Source: Bacteroidaceae bacterium (GTDB lineage Bacteria; Bacteroidota; Bacteroidia; Bacteroidales; Bacteroidaceae). From it: a stretch of DNA of 64,000 nucleotides. The position numbers were made by a program, and so were the translations under genes. Shown in pieces: positions 34,389 through 43,100 of the stretch (the first letter of the stretch is position 1; each line of letters opens with the position of its first letter). The notes below the pieces were generated by a model. That model had not been told where the DNA came from. It did no database searches and saw only the letters and a list, made by a program, of their open reading frames with translations. The stretch is from positions 1-64,000 of the forward strand of contig JAFUWG010000018.1 in assembly GCA_017483605.1 (NCBI GenBank), given 5' to 3'.

Positions 34389-34898
34389 TTACAAGAAAAA
34401 TGATTTTTTTTGAAAAATTTTTTCTTTCACTTCGTTTCGGGCTCGGAAGAGTGTTACTTTTACGTCTGATTCTGAAATGCTTAACACTTCTGCTATCTCT
34501 CTATAATTTTTTCCTTCAATGTCTCGCAACTGTATCACCGTCCGCTGTTTTTCGGGCAGGGAGTTGATGACGTCCGCCACCAGGCGGTGGGTTTCCTGTT
34601 GGGTCATCAGGCGGTCACCTTCCGTCAGTCCCTCGTCGGGACGGTCGTGCAGGGTATCGTCCAGCGAGATGTTGCGGTTTTCCATCTTTTCCTTTCGGTC
34701 GATGGCAAGGTTGCGGGCAGACGCCAAGGCGAACGCCTCCAGATTGGCCACCTGAGCGAGTTCGTCCCGTTTCTGCCACAGTTTCATGAGGGTATCCTGC
34801 ACGATGTCCTCCGCCTCCTCCCTGTTCAGGACGATGCGTAAGGCGGTGCGGAAGATGAGGTTCTTCAGCGGTAGGATGTCGTGCTGGAAATTTATCAT
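34389..34898 (-). CDS. ECF-type RNA polymerase sigma factor
   Basis: 169 residues. Region 2 has REEAEDIVQDTLMKLWQKRDEL and region 4 has LPEKQRTVIQLRDIEGKNYREIAEVLSISESDVKVTLFRARNEVKE (shown only as landmarks: LPEKQRTVIQLRD, then YREIAEVLSISESDVK). Typical ECF length. Its start overlaps the end of argB by 4 bp, an unusual operon partner, and a putative anti-sigma gene follows. No extracytoplasmic sensor or target promoter is evident. Confidence 0.9.
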   Translation of the reverse strand: MINFQHDILPLKNLIFRTALRIVLNREEAEDIVQDTLMKLWQKRDELAQVANLEAFALASARNLAIDRKEKMENRNISLDDTLHDRPDEGLTEGDRLMTQQETHRLVADVINSLPEKQRTVIQLRDIEGKNYREIAEVLSISESDVKVTLFRARNEVKEKIFQKKSFFL

Positions 34899-35695
34899 GC
34901 CGTGATGCTGGTGCCGTGTTTGCCGTCGATGGCGTCTGCCTTGGTGATGATGACGCGTGTCACGCCAGCCTTCACCGCTTCGAGGGCGTTCTCAATCTTT
35001 GGAATCATGCCGCCGCTGACCGTGCCGTCGGCTTTCAACTGCTCAAAACTCTCGGCATTGATGTGGGCGATGACCGAAGCCTCGTCGTCGGGGTCGGTCA
35101 GCACACCCGCGTGTTCGAAACTGTAGATGAGGGTCACATCATAATAGGGAGCCAGCGCCTTGGCGGTCTCGCCGGCAATGGTGTCGGCATTGGTGTTGAG
35201 CAGGTTGCCCTGTCCGTCGTGGGTGAGGGGAGCCATCACAGGCACCACCCCTTCGTCGATGAGCGTGGCGAGCATCCCTCCGTCGCACTTGTCCACATCG
35301 CCCACGAAGCCGAAGTCCACCATCTGTTCCGTGCCGTCCTCCATCGTCACCTTCTTCAGCGGACGGCGGTGCGAACGCATCACGTTCATATCGGCACCCG
35401 TCAAGCCGAGGGCATTGATGCCGCAGGCTTGCAGACGAGCCACGATGTTCTTGTTCACCAGCCCGCCATACACCATGGTGACCACTCGCAGCATCTCCGC
35501 GTCCGTCACTCGGCGACCGCCAATCATCGTGCTCTCGATGCCCAGCCCGGCAGCCACCTTCGTTGCCGAACGTCCGCCACCGTGTACCAGCACTTTCTTT
35601 CCTTCAATGGCGGAGAAGTCCTTCAGGAGTTGCTGGAGGCTCTCTTCGTCCTCCACAATCTTCCCGCCCACTTTCACTACTGTCAGTTGATTCAT
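34895..35695 (-). CDS. argB: Acetylglutamate kinase (possibly N-succinylglutamate kinase)
   Basis: Phosphorylates the N-acylated glutamate in arginine synthesis. 266 residues with the amino-acid-kinase fold: VVKVGGKIVED at the start, VLVHGGGRSATKVAAGLG, LLNTNADTIAGETAKAL and a C-terminal TVSGGMIPKIENALEAV, GTSI. In Bacteroides the pathway uses succinylated intermediates, so the natural substrate here could be N-succinylglutamate; this follows from family knowledge only. It leads the argB-sigma-anti-sigma unit. Confidence 0.93.
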   Translation of the reverse strand: MNQLTVVKVGGKIVEDEESLQQLLKDFSAIEGKKVLVHGGGRSATKVAAGLGIESTMIGGRRVTDAEMLRVVTMVYGGLVNKNIVARLQACGINALGLTGADMNVMRSHRRPLKKVTMEDGTEQMVDFGFVGDVDKCDGGMLATLIDEGVVPVMAPLTHDGQGNLLNTNADTIAGETAKALAPYYDVTLIYSFEHAGVLTDPDDEASVIAHINAESFEQLKADGTVSGGMIPKIENALEAVKAGVTRVIITKADAIDGKHGTSITA

Positions 35696-35744
35696 ATCTT
35701 TATACGCTAAACTTTAACTTCCGTACAATCACTTTTTTCATCTC

Positions 35745-36038
35745 TCACCTCTCAGCGAATGCTTGCCACCACATACTCCGACTGGGTGCCGATGCCCGCC
35801 TTCTCGCTCTGTTCGAGGTGTAGGGCTGATGGTCAAGCAGGATGGTGTATTTGGAGGTGTCCACCTGTGCCACCAGGTCCATCACGCTCTTGCGGCGAAG
35901 GTTGGTGCGGTCGTCGCGTCCGATGATGACCAGCGTTTTCCATGCCCAGTGGAGCGGCAGAATCGCCCAGATGTGCCAGCCGATATAGGCGAGACCCGCC
36001 ACTGGCAAAAGGAAAAATAGAAATGCCCACATTTTCAT
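35745..36038 (-). pseudogene. Metallophosphoesterase remnant (internal deletions and frameshift)
   Basis: The ATG at 36038 opens MKMWAFLFFLLPVAGLAYIGW, the membrane start of YkuE-like metallophosphoesterases. At about residue 35 it jumps to a late family segment, TLVIIGRDDRTNLRRKS, then DTSKYTILLDHQPY. The catalytic Asp/His/Asn core between them is missing (roughly 200 codons). After Tyr the frame is wrong: reading the other frame gives HLEQSEKAGIGTQSEYVVASIR and a stop, the family C-terminus, which itself lacks the SGHTHxGQ block between AG and IGTQ. So two internal deletions and one frameshift are visible. Its promoter (36057-36064) is still intact. Confidence 0.8.
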
Positions 36039-36056
36039 TGCGAGGTTTTTTGTTTG

Positions 36057-36064
36057 CAAAGATA
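36057..36064 (-). promoter_or_regulatory. TATCTTTG -7 box of the decayed phosphoesterase
   Basis: Minus-strand TAnnTTTG, 18 bases before the remnant's ATG. Confidence 0.5.
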
Positions 36065-36132
36065 CGGAATATATCTCAAACCGCCTCCTTTTCGCCCCAT
36101 AAAATGTCATTTCGTATGCCCAAAATCCCTCC

Positions 36133-36229
36133 GCTCGATACCCCAAAAGTGGTCTGAGTCACACCACCTCGGCGGTCTGAGTCACACCGCTTCGGTGGTC
36201 TGACTCAGACCACTTTTGAGGTGTCGAGC
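36133..36229. repeat. Triple-palindrome array B (family 1)
   Basis: Units at 36150-36166, 36173-36189 and 36196-36212, exactly 23 bp apart and all centred on GAGTC/GACTC. The whole 97 bp is a palindrome about 36181; the outer 29-bp arms differ at 2 positions. The right flank, GAGGTGTCGAGCAT, is shared with array A. It lies between divergent promoters. Confidence 0.88.
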
Positions 36230-36360
36230 ATACGCCGAAAGCCCTCTTGGGCATGTGAAAAATGCGACTTGCGGGGGACGATGGCGGGGAAGGCGTTTTT
36301 TTGTCCCTTCCCCAAAGCGAAAAAAGCCTGCATCTATTTGGCGGGAATGAAAAAAATGTA

Positions 36361-36368
36361 TAATTTTG
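36361..36368 (+). promoter_or_regulatory. TAATTTTG -7 box for the histidine-kinase-like gene
   Basis: TAnnTTTG 42 bases before the ATG at 36411. Confidence 0.5.
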
Positions 36369-36410
36369 CACATCAAAAGCCTTTTAATAATTCTTTTAAT
36401 TGATATAAGT

Positions 36411-37916
36411 ATGAGAAAAAAGTTTTTCATGGGGTTGATGACCCTGCTCGTTTGCTGTGCTTTCGTCAGGGCACAGGAAGCCGCAAAGAACGACCTGCAG
36501 CAGCGTGCCGAGGCTGCACTGGAGAAGGGCGAAAACACGACCGCCCGCTATCTGTACATCCGTGCATACGAAGACTATGTGGGCAAGGGACAAACGAAAA
36601 AAGGTGTGGAATGTGGTGTGAAAGCCACAGGACTCTACTACAGCAAGGAAAACCTCTACAAAGAGGCTTTCGACCTGTTGCGTCGCATCGAACAGAGCAT
36701 CGAGGCGAAGAGTCAGGGCAGCGAAAAGGCGGCTCTGCGCTATCTGACCACCAAGGAACGCTACCAGATGTACATGAAAATGAGCAAGAGTTCCAGTGCC
36801 TCCGACCAACTCAAGAACATGGAACAGTATGCCAACGCCTCGGGCGATGAGAATCTGAAAAACGACCTGCTCTACACCAAGACCGTCTATTACTACACCT
36901 TCGGACAGACCGACAAGGGCAACGCCACCTTCAAGGAGATGGCAGGAAAACTGATGGCATCTAAAGAATACGGCAAGGTGGAAGATGCCTACCAGACCCT
37001 TATCGCCAACGGCCGCAAGAGCAACAACGCCACGCTGGTGGCTCAGAGTTACAAGAGTTATCTGGCATGGAAGGACTCAGCCAACGCCTTGGTGCTGGCA
37101 GACACGGTGGGTGTGCTGAAACAGCAGATTGCCGACAACGAAGCCTCCATCGCCGAGAAGGACAGTTCGCTCACCGCCCGTCAGGCTGTGATTGTCGGAC
37201 TCAGCATCCTCGCCGCCATCTTGGCTGCCGCCCTGGTGCTGGGTGCCATCGTGCTGATGCGTTACATTTTCCTCACCCGCAAACAGAAGAAGACCATCCA
37301 GATGCTGAACGAGAACAACGCCCTCAAGGCAAAGTTCATCAGCAATATTTCCGCCCAGTTGGCACCTACCCTGCAGAAACTCGACAGCCGCACACCCGAG
37401 GTGAAGGCGCTGCTCGACTTCTCCGACCACATCCAGACGCTCTCCGAACTGGAGAACCAGAGCGATGCCACGGTGGAGAAGGAAGACACCCAGATGTCCT
37501 CCTTCTGCGAAGGCATTGTGGACCAGATTCGCGACAAAGTGGCAAGTGGTGTCGTTTTGACGGTGAACGCCCCCAAACTGAGTGCCAAGATTCACCGGGA
37601 ATACGTCTCGCACATCCTGCTCCATCTCCTCAGCAACGCCGCCATCTACACCCCTGCGGGCGGCCACATCACCCTCGAATACAAGAAACGTGGTGCCCAC
37701 AAGCATCAGTTCCTCGTGTCCGACACGGGTTGCGGCATCCCCGAGGAGAAGCGTGAGGATGTCTTCAAACCTTTCCTCGAAATTCACGACCTCACCACAG
37801 GCGACGGCCTCGGCCTGCCCATCTGCAAACAGATGGCACTGAAGATGAACGGCGACCTCGACATCGATTCCGCCTTCACCAAGGGCACCCGTTTTGTGCT
37901 CAATCTGCAAGATTAG
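36411..37916 (+). CDS. Sensor-kinase-like protein lacking the phospho-acceptor histidine
   Basis: 501 residues from the ATG at 36411. A signal peptide (MTLLVCCAFVRAQ) and a TPR-like periplasmic sensor (25-250) lead to a transmembrane helix (IVGLSILAAILAAALVLGAI, about 258-285). In the dimerisation helix the usual FxxNxSHEL is FISNISAQLAPTL, with Ala315 where the phosphorylated His should be. The ATPase part is complete: N box HLLSNAAIYTPAGG, G1 VSDTGCGIPEE, F box, and G2 GDGLGLPICKQ. It can probably bind ATP but not autophosphorylate on this residue. No response regulator is adjacent; the next gene is an AraC-type regulator on the other strand. Confidence 0.8.
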   Translation: MRKKFFMGLMTLLVCCAFVRAQEAAKNDLQQRAEAALEKGENTTARYLYIRAYEDYVGKGQTKKGVECGVKATGLYYSKENLYKEAFDLLRRIEQSIEAKSQGSEKAALRYLTTKERYQMYMKMSKSSSASDQLKNMEQYANASGDENLKNDLLYTKTVYYYTFGQTDKGNATFKEMAGKLMASKEYGKVEDAYQTLIANGRKSNNATLVAQSYKSYLAWKDSANALVLADTVGVLKQQIADNEASIAEKDSSLTARQAVIVGLSILAAILAAALVLGAIVLMRYIFLTRKQKKTIQMLNENNALKAKFISNISAQLAPTLQKLDSRTPEVKALLDFSDHIQTLSELENQSDATVEKEDTQMSSFCEGIVDQIRDKVASGVVLTVNAPKLSAKIHREYVSHILLHLLSNAAIYTPAGGHITLEYKKRGAHKHQFLVSDTGCGIPEEKREDVFKPFLEIHDLTTGDGLGLPICKQMALKMNGDLDIDSAFTKGTRFVLNLQD

Positions 37917-37931
37917 GAAAAAGAAGAATCT

Positions 37932-39050
37932 TTAGGGAAGATTCACAAATTCGGCGGGCGACAACCCTGTTTCCGCCTTGAAAGTCTTTTGGAAGTGGGA
38001 ACGTGAGAAACCGCAGCGGTCGGCAACCGCCTCGTTCGTCCAGTCGGGATGTTCCCGAAGCGTGCGTTTCGCCTCTTCGATACGCAGCGTGGTCATCCAA
38101 CGGGTGAAGGAAATGTGACCCGAAGCCTTCACCCATGCGGTCAACTGATAGCGTGGCACCTGCATCTCGCGGGCGGCATCCGAACTGGTGATGCCGCTCC
38201 GCAGATGGCCACCTGCTGCCACCCATCGCTCCACCGCCTGACCCACACGCTGCAGGGTCTCTTGATTCATGCTTACTTCCGTTTTTGAATCCTTCAATGT
38301 GTTCATTTCCTGCTCTTCCTCCTTCACGCTCTGTTCTGCCTCACGCACTTGCAGGGCGGCTTGGGTCATCACATATCGCACGAAGCAGAACCACAGATAG
38401 AAGATACCAACGAAAAACAGCAATCCATACACCGCCAAAGGCCAACCCGAGGCAAAGATGAGCAGGGGCACCGTCAGAGCCAATGCCGACAGCACGACGA
38501 TGCTCAACCGCATCCAATCCTGCAGTCCGCCACGCTCGTGGTCGTAGTAACTGTCCAGCACGAACTGCATACGACGCACCTCGTGGATATGCTTTACCAT
38601 GTAGAAAAGTTGCATGGCGGCATAAACGCCGCTCGCCACCACCTCGCTCCACAGCAACCGTTCCGACGACGCCAACAACGGCTCGCCGTCGGTGATGGCT
38701 CCCTATGCGATGATGCCCATTGCAATCAACCATGCGGGAATCGGAATCAGCCATTCGCTCCGTCGCAACTGTCCCTGCCGTTGCAGGTTGAGCACACTCA
38801 GCGCCAGCAGCGACGAGCAGGGAATGAAGAACAGGAGGTTCATCATCACCGCCTGGGTGACACCCATCGAGCGGAAATGCCACACGTGTTGCAGCAGGAA
38901 CTGTACTGCTAACAGCCCCAGTCCCGCCACCATCAGCCACCTCGAACGGTTTGCCACCGCATCCTCTGCCACCTTACGGGGTAGCAGCATGACCAGTGCC
39001 AATGTCATCAGCGACAACAGCATTACAGCCGTGAATTGCATTTCGCCCAT
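37932..39050 (-). pseudogene. AraC-family membrane regulator interrupted by an in-frame amber codon
   Basis: Reading from the ATG at 39050, the first 115 residues hold about four membrane helices and end ...LIAMGIIA at a TAG (38703-38705). Without any frame change the same frame continues GAITDGEPLLASSERLLWSE, with more membrane helices, a charged linker and an AraC HTH pair (MQVPRYQLTAWVKASGHIS and NEAVADRCGFSRSHFQKTF). One base change would restore a 372-residue protein of a known Bacteroidetes type. A TTG at 38678 could start a shorter product that keeps the DNA-binding domain. A recent nonsense mutation, a sequencing error, or rare readthrough are all possible. Confidence 0.8.
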
Positions 39051-39120
39051 TTTCTTGTTTTTTCATTTTGACGGCGAAGGTACAAAAAATCCCTTAAAGG
39101 GCGAAGAATTTCAGCCAAAA

Positions 39121-39189
39121 GTGTCTTAATTCGTCGAATTAAGACACCTAATTGTGAGAATTAAGACACCATTGTAAGAATTAAGACAC
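39121..39189. promoter_or_regulatory. Operator-like array: GTGTCTTAATTC palindrome plus two direct repeats
   Basis: A perfect palindrome of two 12-bp arms around GTC (39121-39147) is followed by two more copies of the right arm GAATTAAGACAC at 39158-39169 and 39178-39189 (offsets 22 and 20 bp, two helical turns). It lies between the divergent AraC-type gene and the 41-residue peptide; the last copy abuts the promoter of the peptide. Confidence 0.7.
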
Positions 39190-39209
39190 TTTCTTTCGTG
39201 CGTAGTCCC

Positions 39210-39217
39210 TACTTTTG
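39210..39217 (+). promoter_or_regulatory. TACTTTTG -7 box for the small membrane peptide
   Basis: TAnnTTTG 26 bases before the ATG at 39243, directly downstream of the operator array. Confidence 0.5.
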
Positions 39218-39242
39218 TGCCCGAATTACTTCATTACGACAC

Positions 39243-39368
39243 ATGGATTTCATCACATTCATCCACGGTGCCCCTCTGTGGCTCACCATCCCCCTCGGCA
39301 TCACCTACCTCACCCTGTGGGCCGCCTTCGCCGTGCTCATGGTGAAACTGTGGCGACGGAACAGATGA
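39243..39368 (+). CDS. 41-residue membrane peptide divergent from the AraC-type gene
   Basis: The short frame encodes MDFITFIHGAPLWL, a single hydrophobic helix (TIPLGITYLTLWAAFAVLMV) and a basic end (KLWRRNR). It has a promoter-like box and sits behind an operator array that faces it, which supports expression. The basic end after the helix predicts a cytoplasmic C-terminus. Function is unknown; a regulated small membrane protein or a channel-forming peptide are both possible. Confidence 0.5.
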   Translation: MDFITFIHGAPLWLTIPLGITYLTLWAAFAVLMVKLWRRNR

Positions 39369-39420
39369 GGGATTCATCACAAAAACAAATGACAAGTCCA
39401 GCGACATATCAGATACAACA

Positions 39421-39453
39421 ATCCCCCGCACGGCATAATGCTGTGCGAGGGAT
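39421..39453. terminator. 33-bp near-perfect palindrome after the toxin gene
   Basis: ATCCCCCGCACGGCAT pairs with ATGCTGTGCGAGGGAT (one mismatch and one G-U, one-base centre), between the convergent peptide and toxin genes. Likely a terminator, though without a long T run. Confidence 0.4.
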
Positions 39454-39481
39454 GAGGTCGTGGTCGGAGGATGCAGAAGCG

Positions 39482-39817
39482 TTACTTCATTGCCTCGCTC
39501 ACCAGCCACTTGATGTAGTTGTCGGAGACATTGTCGATTTCATCCTTATCGTAGATGGTCAGCAGCGTCACGTCGGCATTGTCGCTCACCAGCACGTTGA
39601 GCGTCAGCACACGGGCGCCACCGCTCTTCCCCTTGCCCTTCGAGCCGATGGCCATGCGAATCTTGCGAACACCACCGCCGAGGTCGCTGCCTTGGAAGGG
39701 ATTCTCCTTCAGTTCCTTACTCAAAGTGAGATAGTCTGTGGGGAGCGACTTGTATTTCTTGGCAAGTCGCTTGAATCTACGGTCGAATTCTTCAGACGGG
39801 ATAATCTTCACATTCAT
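39482..39817 (-). CDS. RelE/HigB-like toxin
   Basis: 111 residues of the RelE/ParE-type toxin superfamily: FDRRFKRLAKKYKSLPTDY at the start, the KIRMAIGSKGKGKSGGARVL core and a closing DVTLLTIYDKDEIDNVS strand-helix. The SKGKGKSGGARV block matches the ribosome-dependent RNase toxins of the HigB/RelE type. It is second in the operon and its start overlaps the antitoxin stop by 4 bp. Confidence 0.82.
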   Translation of the reverse strand: MNVKIIPSEEFDRRFKRLAKKYKSLPTDYLTLSKELKENPFQGSDLGGGVRKIRMAIGSKGKGKSGGARVLTLNVLVSDNADVTLLTIYDKDEIDNVSDNYIKWLVSEAMK

Positions 39818-40065
39818 AGCAGACCATCACTTTTAAGTCCTTCCAGAAATTCTTCCTCTGTCATCATCTTAACTTCTCCACGTTTGGCTCGTTCTACCTC
39901 GTCAAGTGCCCGATACAGCGATTCCTTCACAAAGGCCTTCTGCTGGGCAGTCTTTGCGTCATCTACCGGCTCAATCAGTTTACCGGCAAGCCACTTGCGG
40001 TCTTTCTGCGAGAGCGATAGCCCTTGCAGGTACGACCAAAGATTGTTCATTGCTACTGCTGTCAT
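39814..40065 (-). CDS. Antitoxin partner of the RelE/HigB-like toxin
   Basis: 83 residues (start at 40065, or the internal Met six codons later). The pattern is mostly helical with SLSQKDRKWLAGKLIEP and a C-terminal KMMTEEEFLEGL, as in antitoxins that wrap RelE-type toxins; no clear DNA-binding motif is seen. Position before the toxin with a 4-bp overlap is the usual antitoxin-first order. A -7 box TACTTTTG is at 40093-40100 on the minus strand. Confidence 0.72.
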   Translation of the reverse strand: MTAVAMNNLWSYLQGLSLSQKDRKWLAGKLIEPVDDAKTAQQKAFVKESLYRALDEVERAKRGEVKMMTEEEFLEGLKSDGLL

Positions 40066-40092
40066 ACTCCTAACATATTTGGTTTACGGCGG

Positions 40093-40100
40093 CAAAAGTA
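40093..40100 (-). promoter_or_regulatory. TACTTTTG -7 box for the toxin-antitoxin operon
   Basis: Minus-strand TAnnTTTG 27 bases upstream of the antitoxin start. Confidence 0.5.
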
Positions 40101-40158
40101 CGAATAAAATCCGAAACAACAAAACAAATAACCATAAATCATTAAACATCAAACAACA

Positions 40159-43100
40159 ATGAAAAGAACACTGAACATCACAAGATTCATTCCGAGGGCA
40201 GCCATCACGCTCGTCCTCATGCTGCTCACGGCGGCGACGGCGTGGGCAACGGACGTGACCGTGACCTACAACATCAGCGTCACGGGCACCTTAACCCCAC
40301 ACGCCGACATCAAAAATGCCCAGACCGGCCAGCAGGTCGCCGACTGGGAACATGGCGTCAGAACCCTTTGGCCTGCCAACGAGGGCCATACCACGAGGGA
40401 CTACCAAATCACGTTCACGCCCGACCAAGACCTCGACAAGACCAACAAGAACGACTACAATCAGACGGCCTCCTGCTCCGCCTTCAAGACCGAGCGCACG
40501 ACCGTCTTCACCGTGGCAACGGCCATGTCGGGCTACTACGTCAAGAGCGTCACCTTCAAGGAGGACGACACCGTGAAGGGCGACTTCTCGGGCTTCGTGC
40601 CCAACTCAGCCTCCGTCAGCGTGACGCTCCAGGCCAACAAGTTCTTCAACGTCATCACCGTCGTGCTGACCAACGACCGCTACTACAGCCTCAGCCCCGG
40701 CAGCGGACTGACGCTCAACACCATGCCGACGCTCACCTACCGGGGCACGCCCTACTTCCTCAGCGGCAACGCCGTCAGCATGTCGGCCACCAACCAGAGC
40801 CACATCATCGAGGCCGTCAGCGGCATCGGCTCATCCACACCCTCCATCGCTGCAGACAAGCGCTCGTTCACCTTCACGATGCCGCAGAGCGACGTCTATC
40901 CCACCGCCACGCTCACCGAGGTACACACCATGAGCGTGCCCAGCGGCTTCACCGTCAGCGACCCCTACATTAGCATCGGCGGCACCCCTTACTATAAGAC
41001 TGGCTCAACCGTCACCCTCACCGTCGCCGATGCCGATAAGGCCATCAGCGGCACGGGAGCCGTCACCTCGTCGCCCTGGGCCGCTGACTTCGCCGCCAGC
41101 ATCCAGCGCGTCAACATCGGCAGCGCCGACCTCACCATCAGCGGCAATCCCTTCTCCACGCTTGGTGCGGCAGCCGTCATCGTAGTGCCCACGCCTGCCT
41201 ACGCCGTCGACTACAGCAGCGCGGCCTACGCCTCGAAACTGCGCGTAGCCCTCGGCGACTACCTCTTCACCGCCACCGACGAGGGAGGCACCGCCGCCTA
41301 CGCCATCGCCACCGAGGCCGACCTGCGCAACCTCGCCGCAGCCGTCAACGCCACCGACAACATCAGCAGCGGCAAGACCTTCTGCCAGACCGCCGACATC
41401 GCTATGACCGGCGGCAACTTCGACCCCATCGGCCGACTCGGCGCCAGTAATTCCTTCATGGGCACCTACGACGGGCAGGGCCACGCCATCAGCGGCCTCA
41501 CCGTCAGCAACGGCTACCGCTTCTTCGGCCTCTTCGGCTCGATTAGCGGAGCCACCGTGCGTAACGTCCTCCTCGTCAGCCCCACCGCCACCACGACCGT
41601 TAACGACTACGTAAACCTCGACGCCCTCATCGGCTATTGCGGCAGCGGCGAGACCAACAACACCGTGGAGAACTGCGTCGTCGTCAGCCCCACCCTCAGT
41701 TCGTCGGGCACCGGTAGCAACAACTACGTCGGTGCCATCATCGGCAGGATATGGGGCGTGACCAACGTCACCAATTGCTACTACTACGACAACACCCACG
41801 ACTACGCCACCGTCGGCTATTACGACAGCGACGGCCACCTGACCAACGTCGCCCGCGCCCGCCGCATCACCCTCGGCAGCGGCGTCACCGCCGTCAGCCC
41901 CGCCGCCAGCGACCCCGCCAACGGCTTCCAGTACGGCGGCAGCGACTACTACCGCGAGGGCCTCGCGCTGACCCTCACCACCTCCGCCCCCGCCACCGTC
42001 CCCGACGGCTACACCTACACCGTCAGCGCTAACAGCACCGCCCTCAGCGGCACCACCTACACCGTCAACGCCACCGACGGCGACGCCACCCTCGCCGCCA
42101 TCGTCCGCAGCGACGGCCAGCAGCATGAAGTCAGTTACGTCGATGCCGACGGCACGGAGCATCATGAGACCGCCACGTTCCTCGACGGATACGAGACCGT
42201 CATCTCGCAATACGGCAGCCAATACATCGACCTCGCCGCAGGCTGGTACTACGTAGGCGCTGACATCACCTACACCAACGTCAAAATCCGTCCGCAGGGA
42301 GCCATCAACCTCATCCTCGGCAACGGCAAGACCATGCACATCGGCACCGCCGACAACCCCACAGGACTGACTGGCATCGTTGGAAGCACGGAGAACCTCA
42401 CCATCTACGGCCAGAGCCTCGACAACGCCACCGCCGGTACTCTCAGTTACGTAGGCACTGGCGGCAACGGCATCTATGTGAGCGACTACACCCAGCACAT
42501 CGGCAACGTCAGCATCAGCAACAGTCCCTATACGGGCTATGGCATCGAAGCCAACAGAGTCACCATCAAGGGCGACACCCTCACCGTTGCCACCAATGCC
42601 GATGGTGCCAAAGCCATCTTAGCCAGCCTCGACATCACCATCAGCGGCGGCACCGTCGATGCCCGTGCCACCGGCAGCGGCGACCTCTGCGGCATCCATA
42701 GCAAGAACGGCACCATCACCCTCGGCTGGACCCACGCCACCGACCGCATCACCGCCAGCAGTTACAGCGGCACCGTCAAAGTAGCCGACGGCAACGGCAA
42801 CATCCTCACCGACGGCAGCGGCAACATCCTCACCGGTACCCTCGCCGCCGACGACGTGAACGGCAAGACGCTGCGACCCGTGATCAACTCAGACGTGATT
42901 GCCCTCGGGGCAGGGCAGACAGAGGTCGCATTGCCGCATTTCAGTTGCCTGCGTAACCTCACGGCTCCCACGGGCGAAGCGAAGGATGCCGTCATCGACG
43001 GGGAGAACGCCTACGTCTATACGCTCTGCCTGCCCTATGCTCCTGTCAAGGAAGAGAACTTGAAGTTCTACACACTGAGCGGCGTGAACGGCTCGTCGCT

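Noticed and set aside
34389-35695. Sigma factor/argB overlap as a fusion
   Set aside because: The overlap is a 4-bp stop/start and the frames differ; two separate genes.
41005-42498. Long open frame on the minus strand opposite the large secreted protein
   Set aside because: It is a by-product of GC-rich third positions; the translation is Val/Gly/Ala/Asp monotony without domains, while the plus-strand frame has a signal peptide and family tail.
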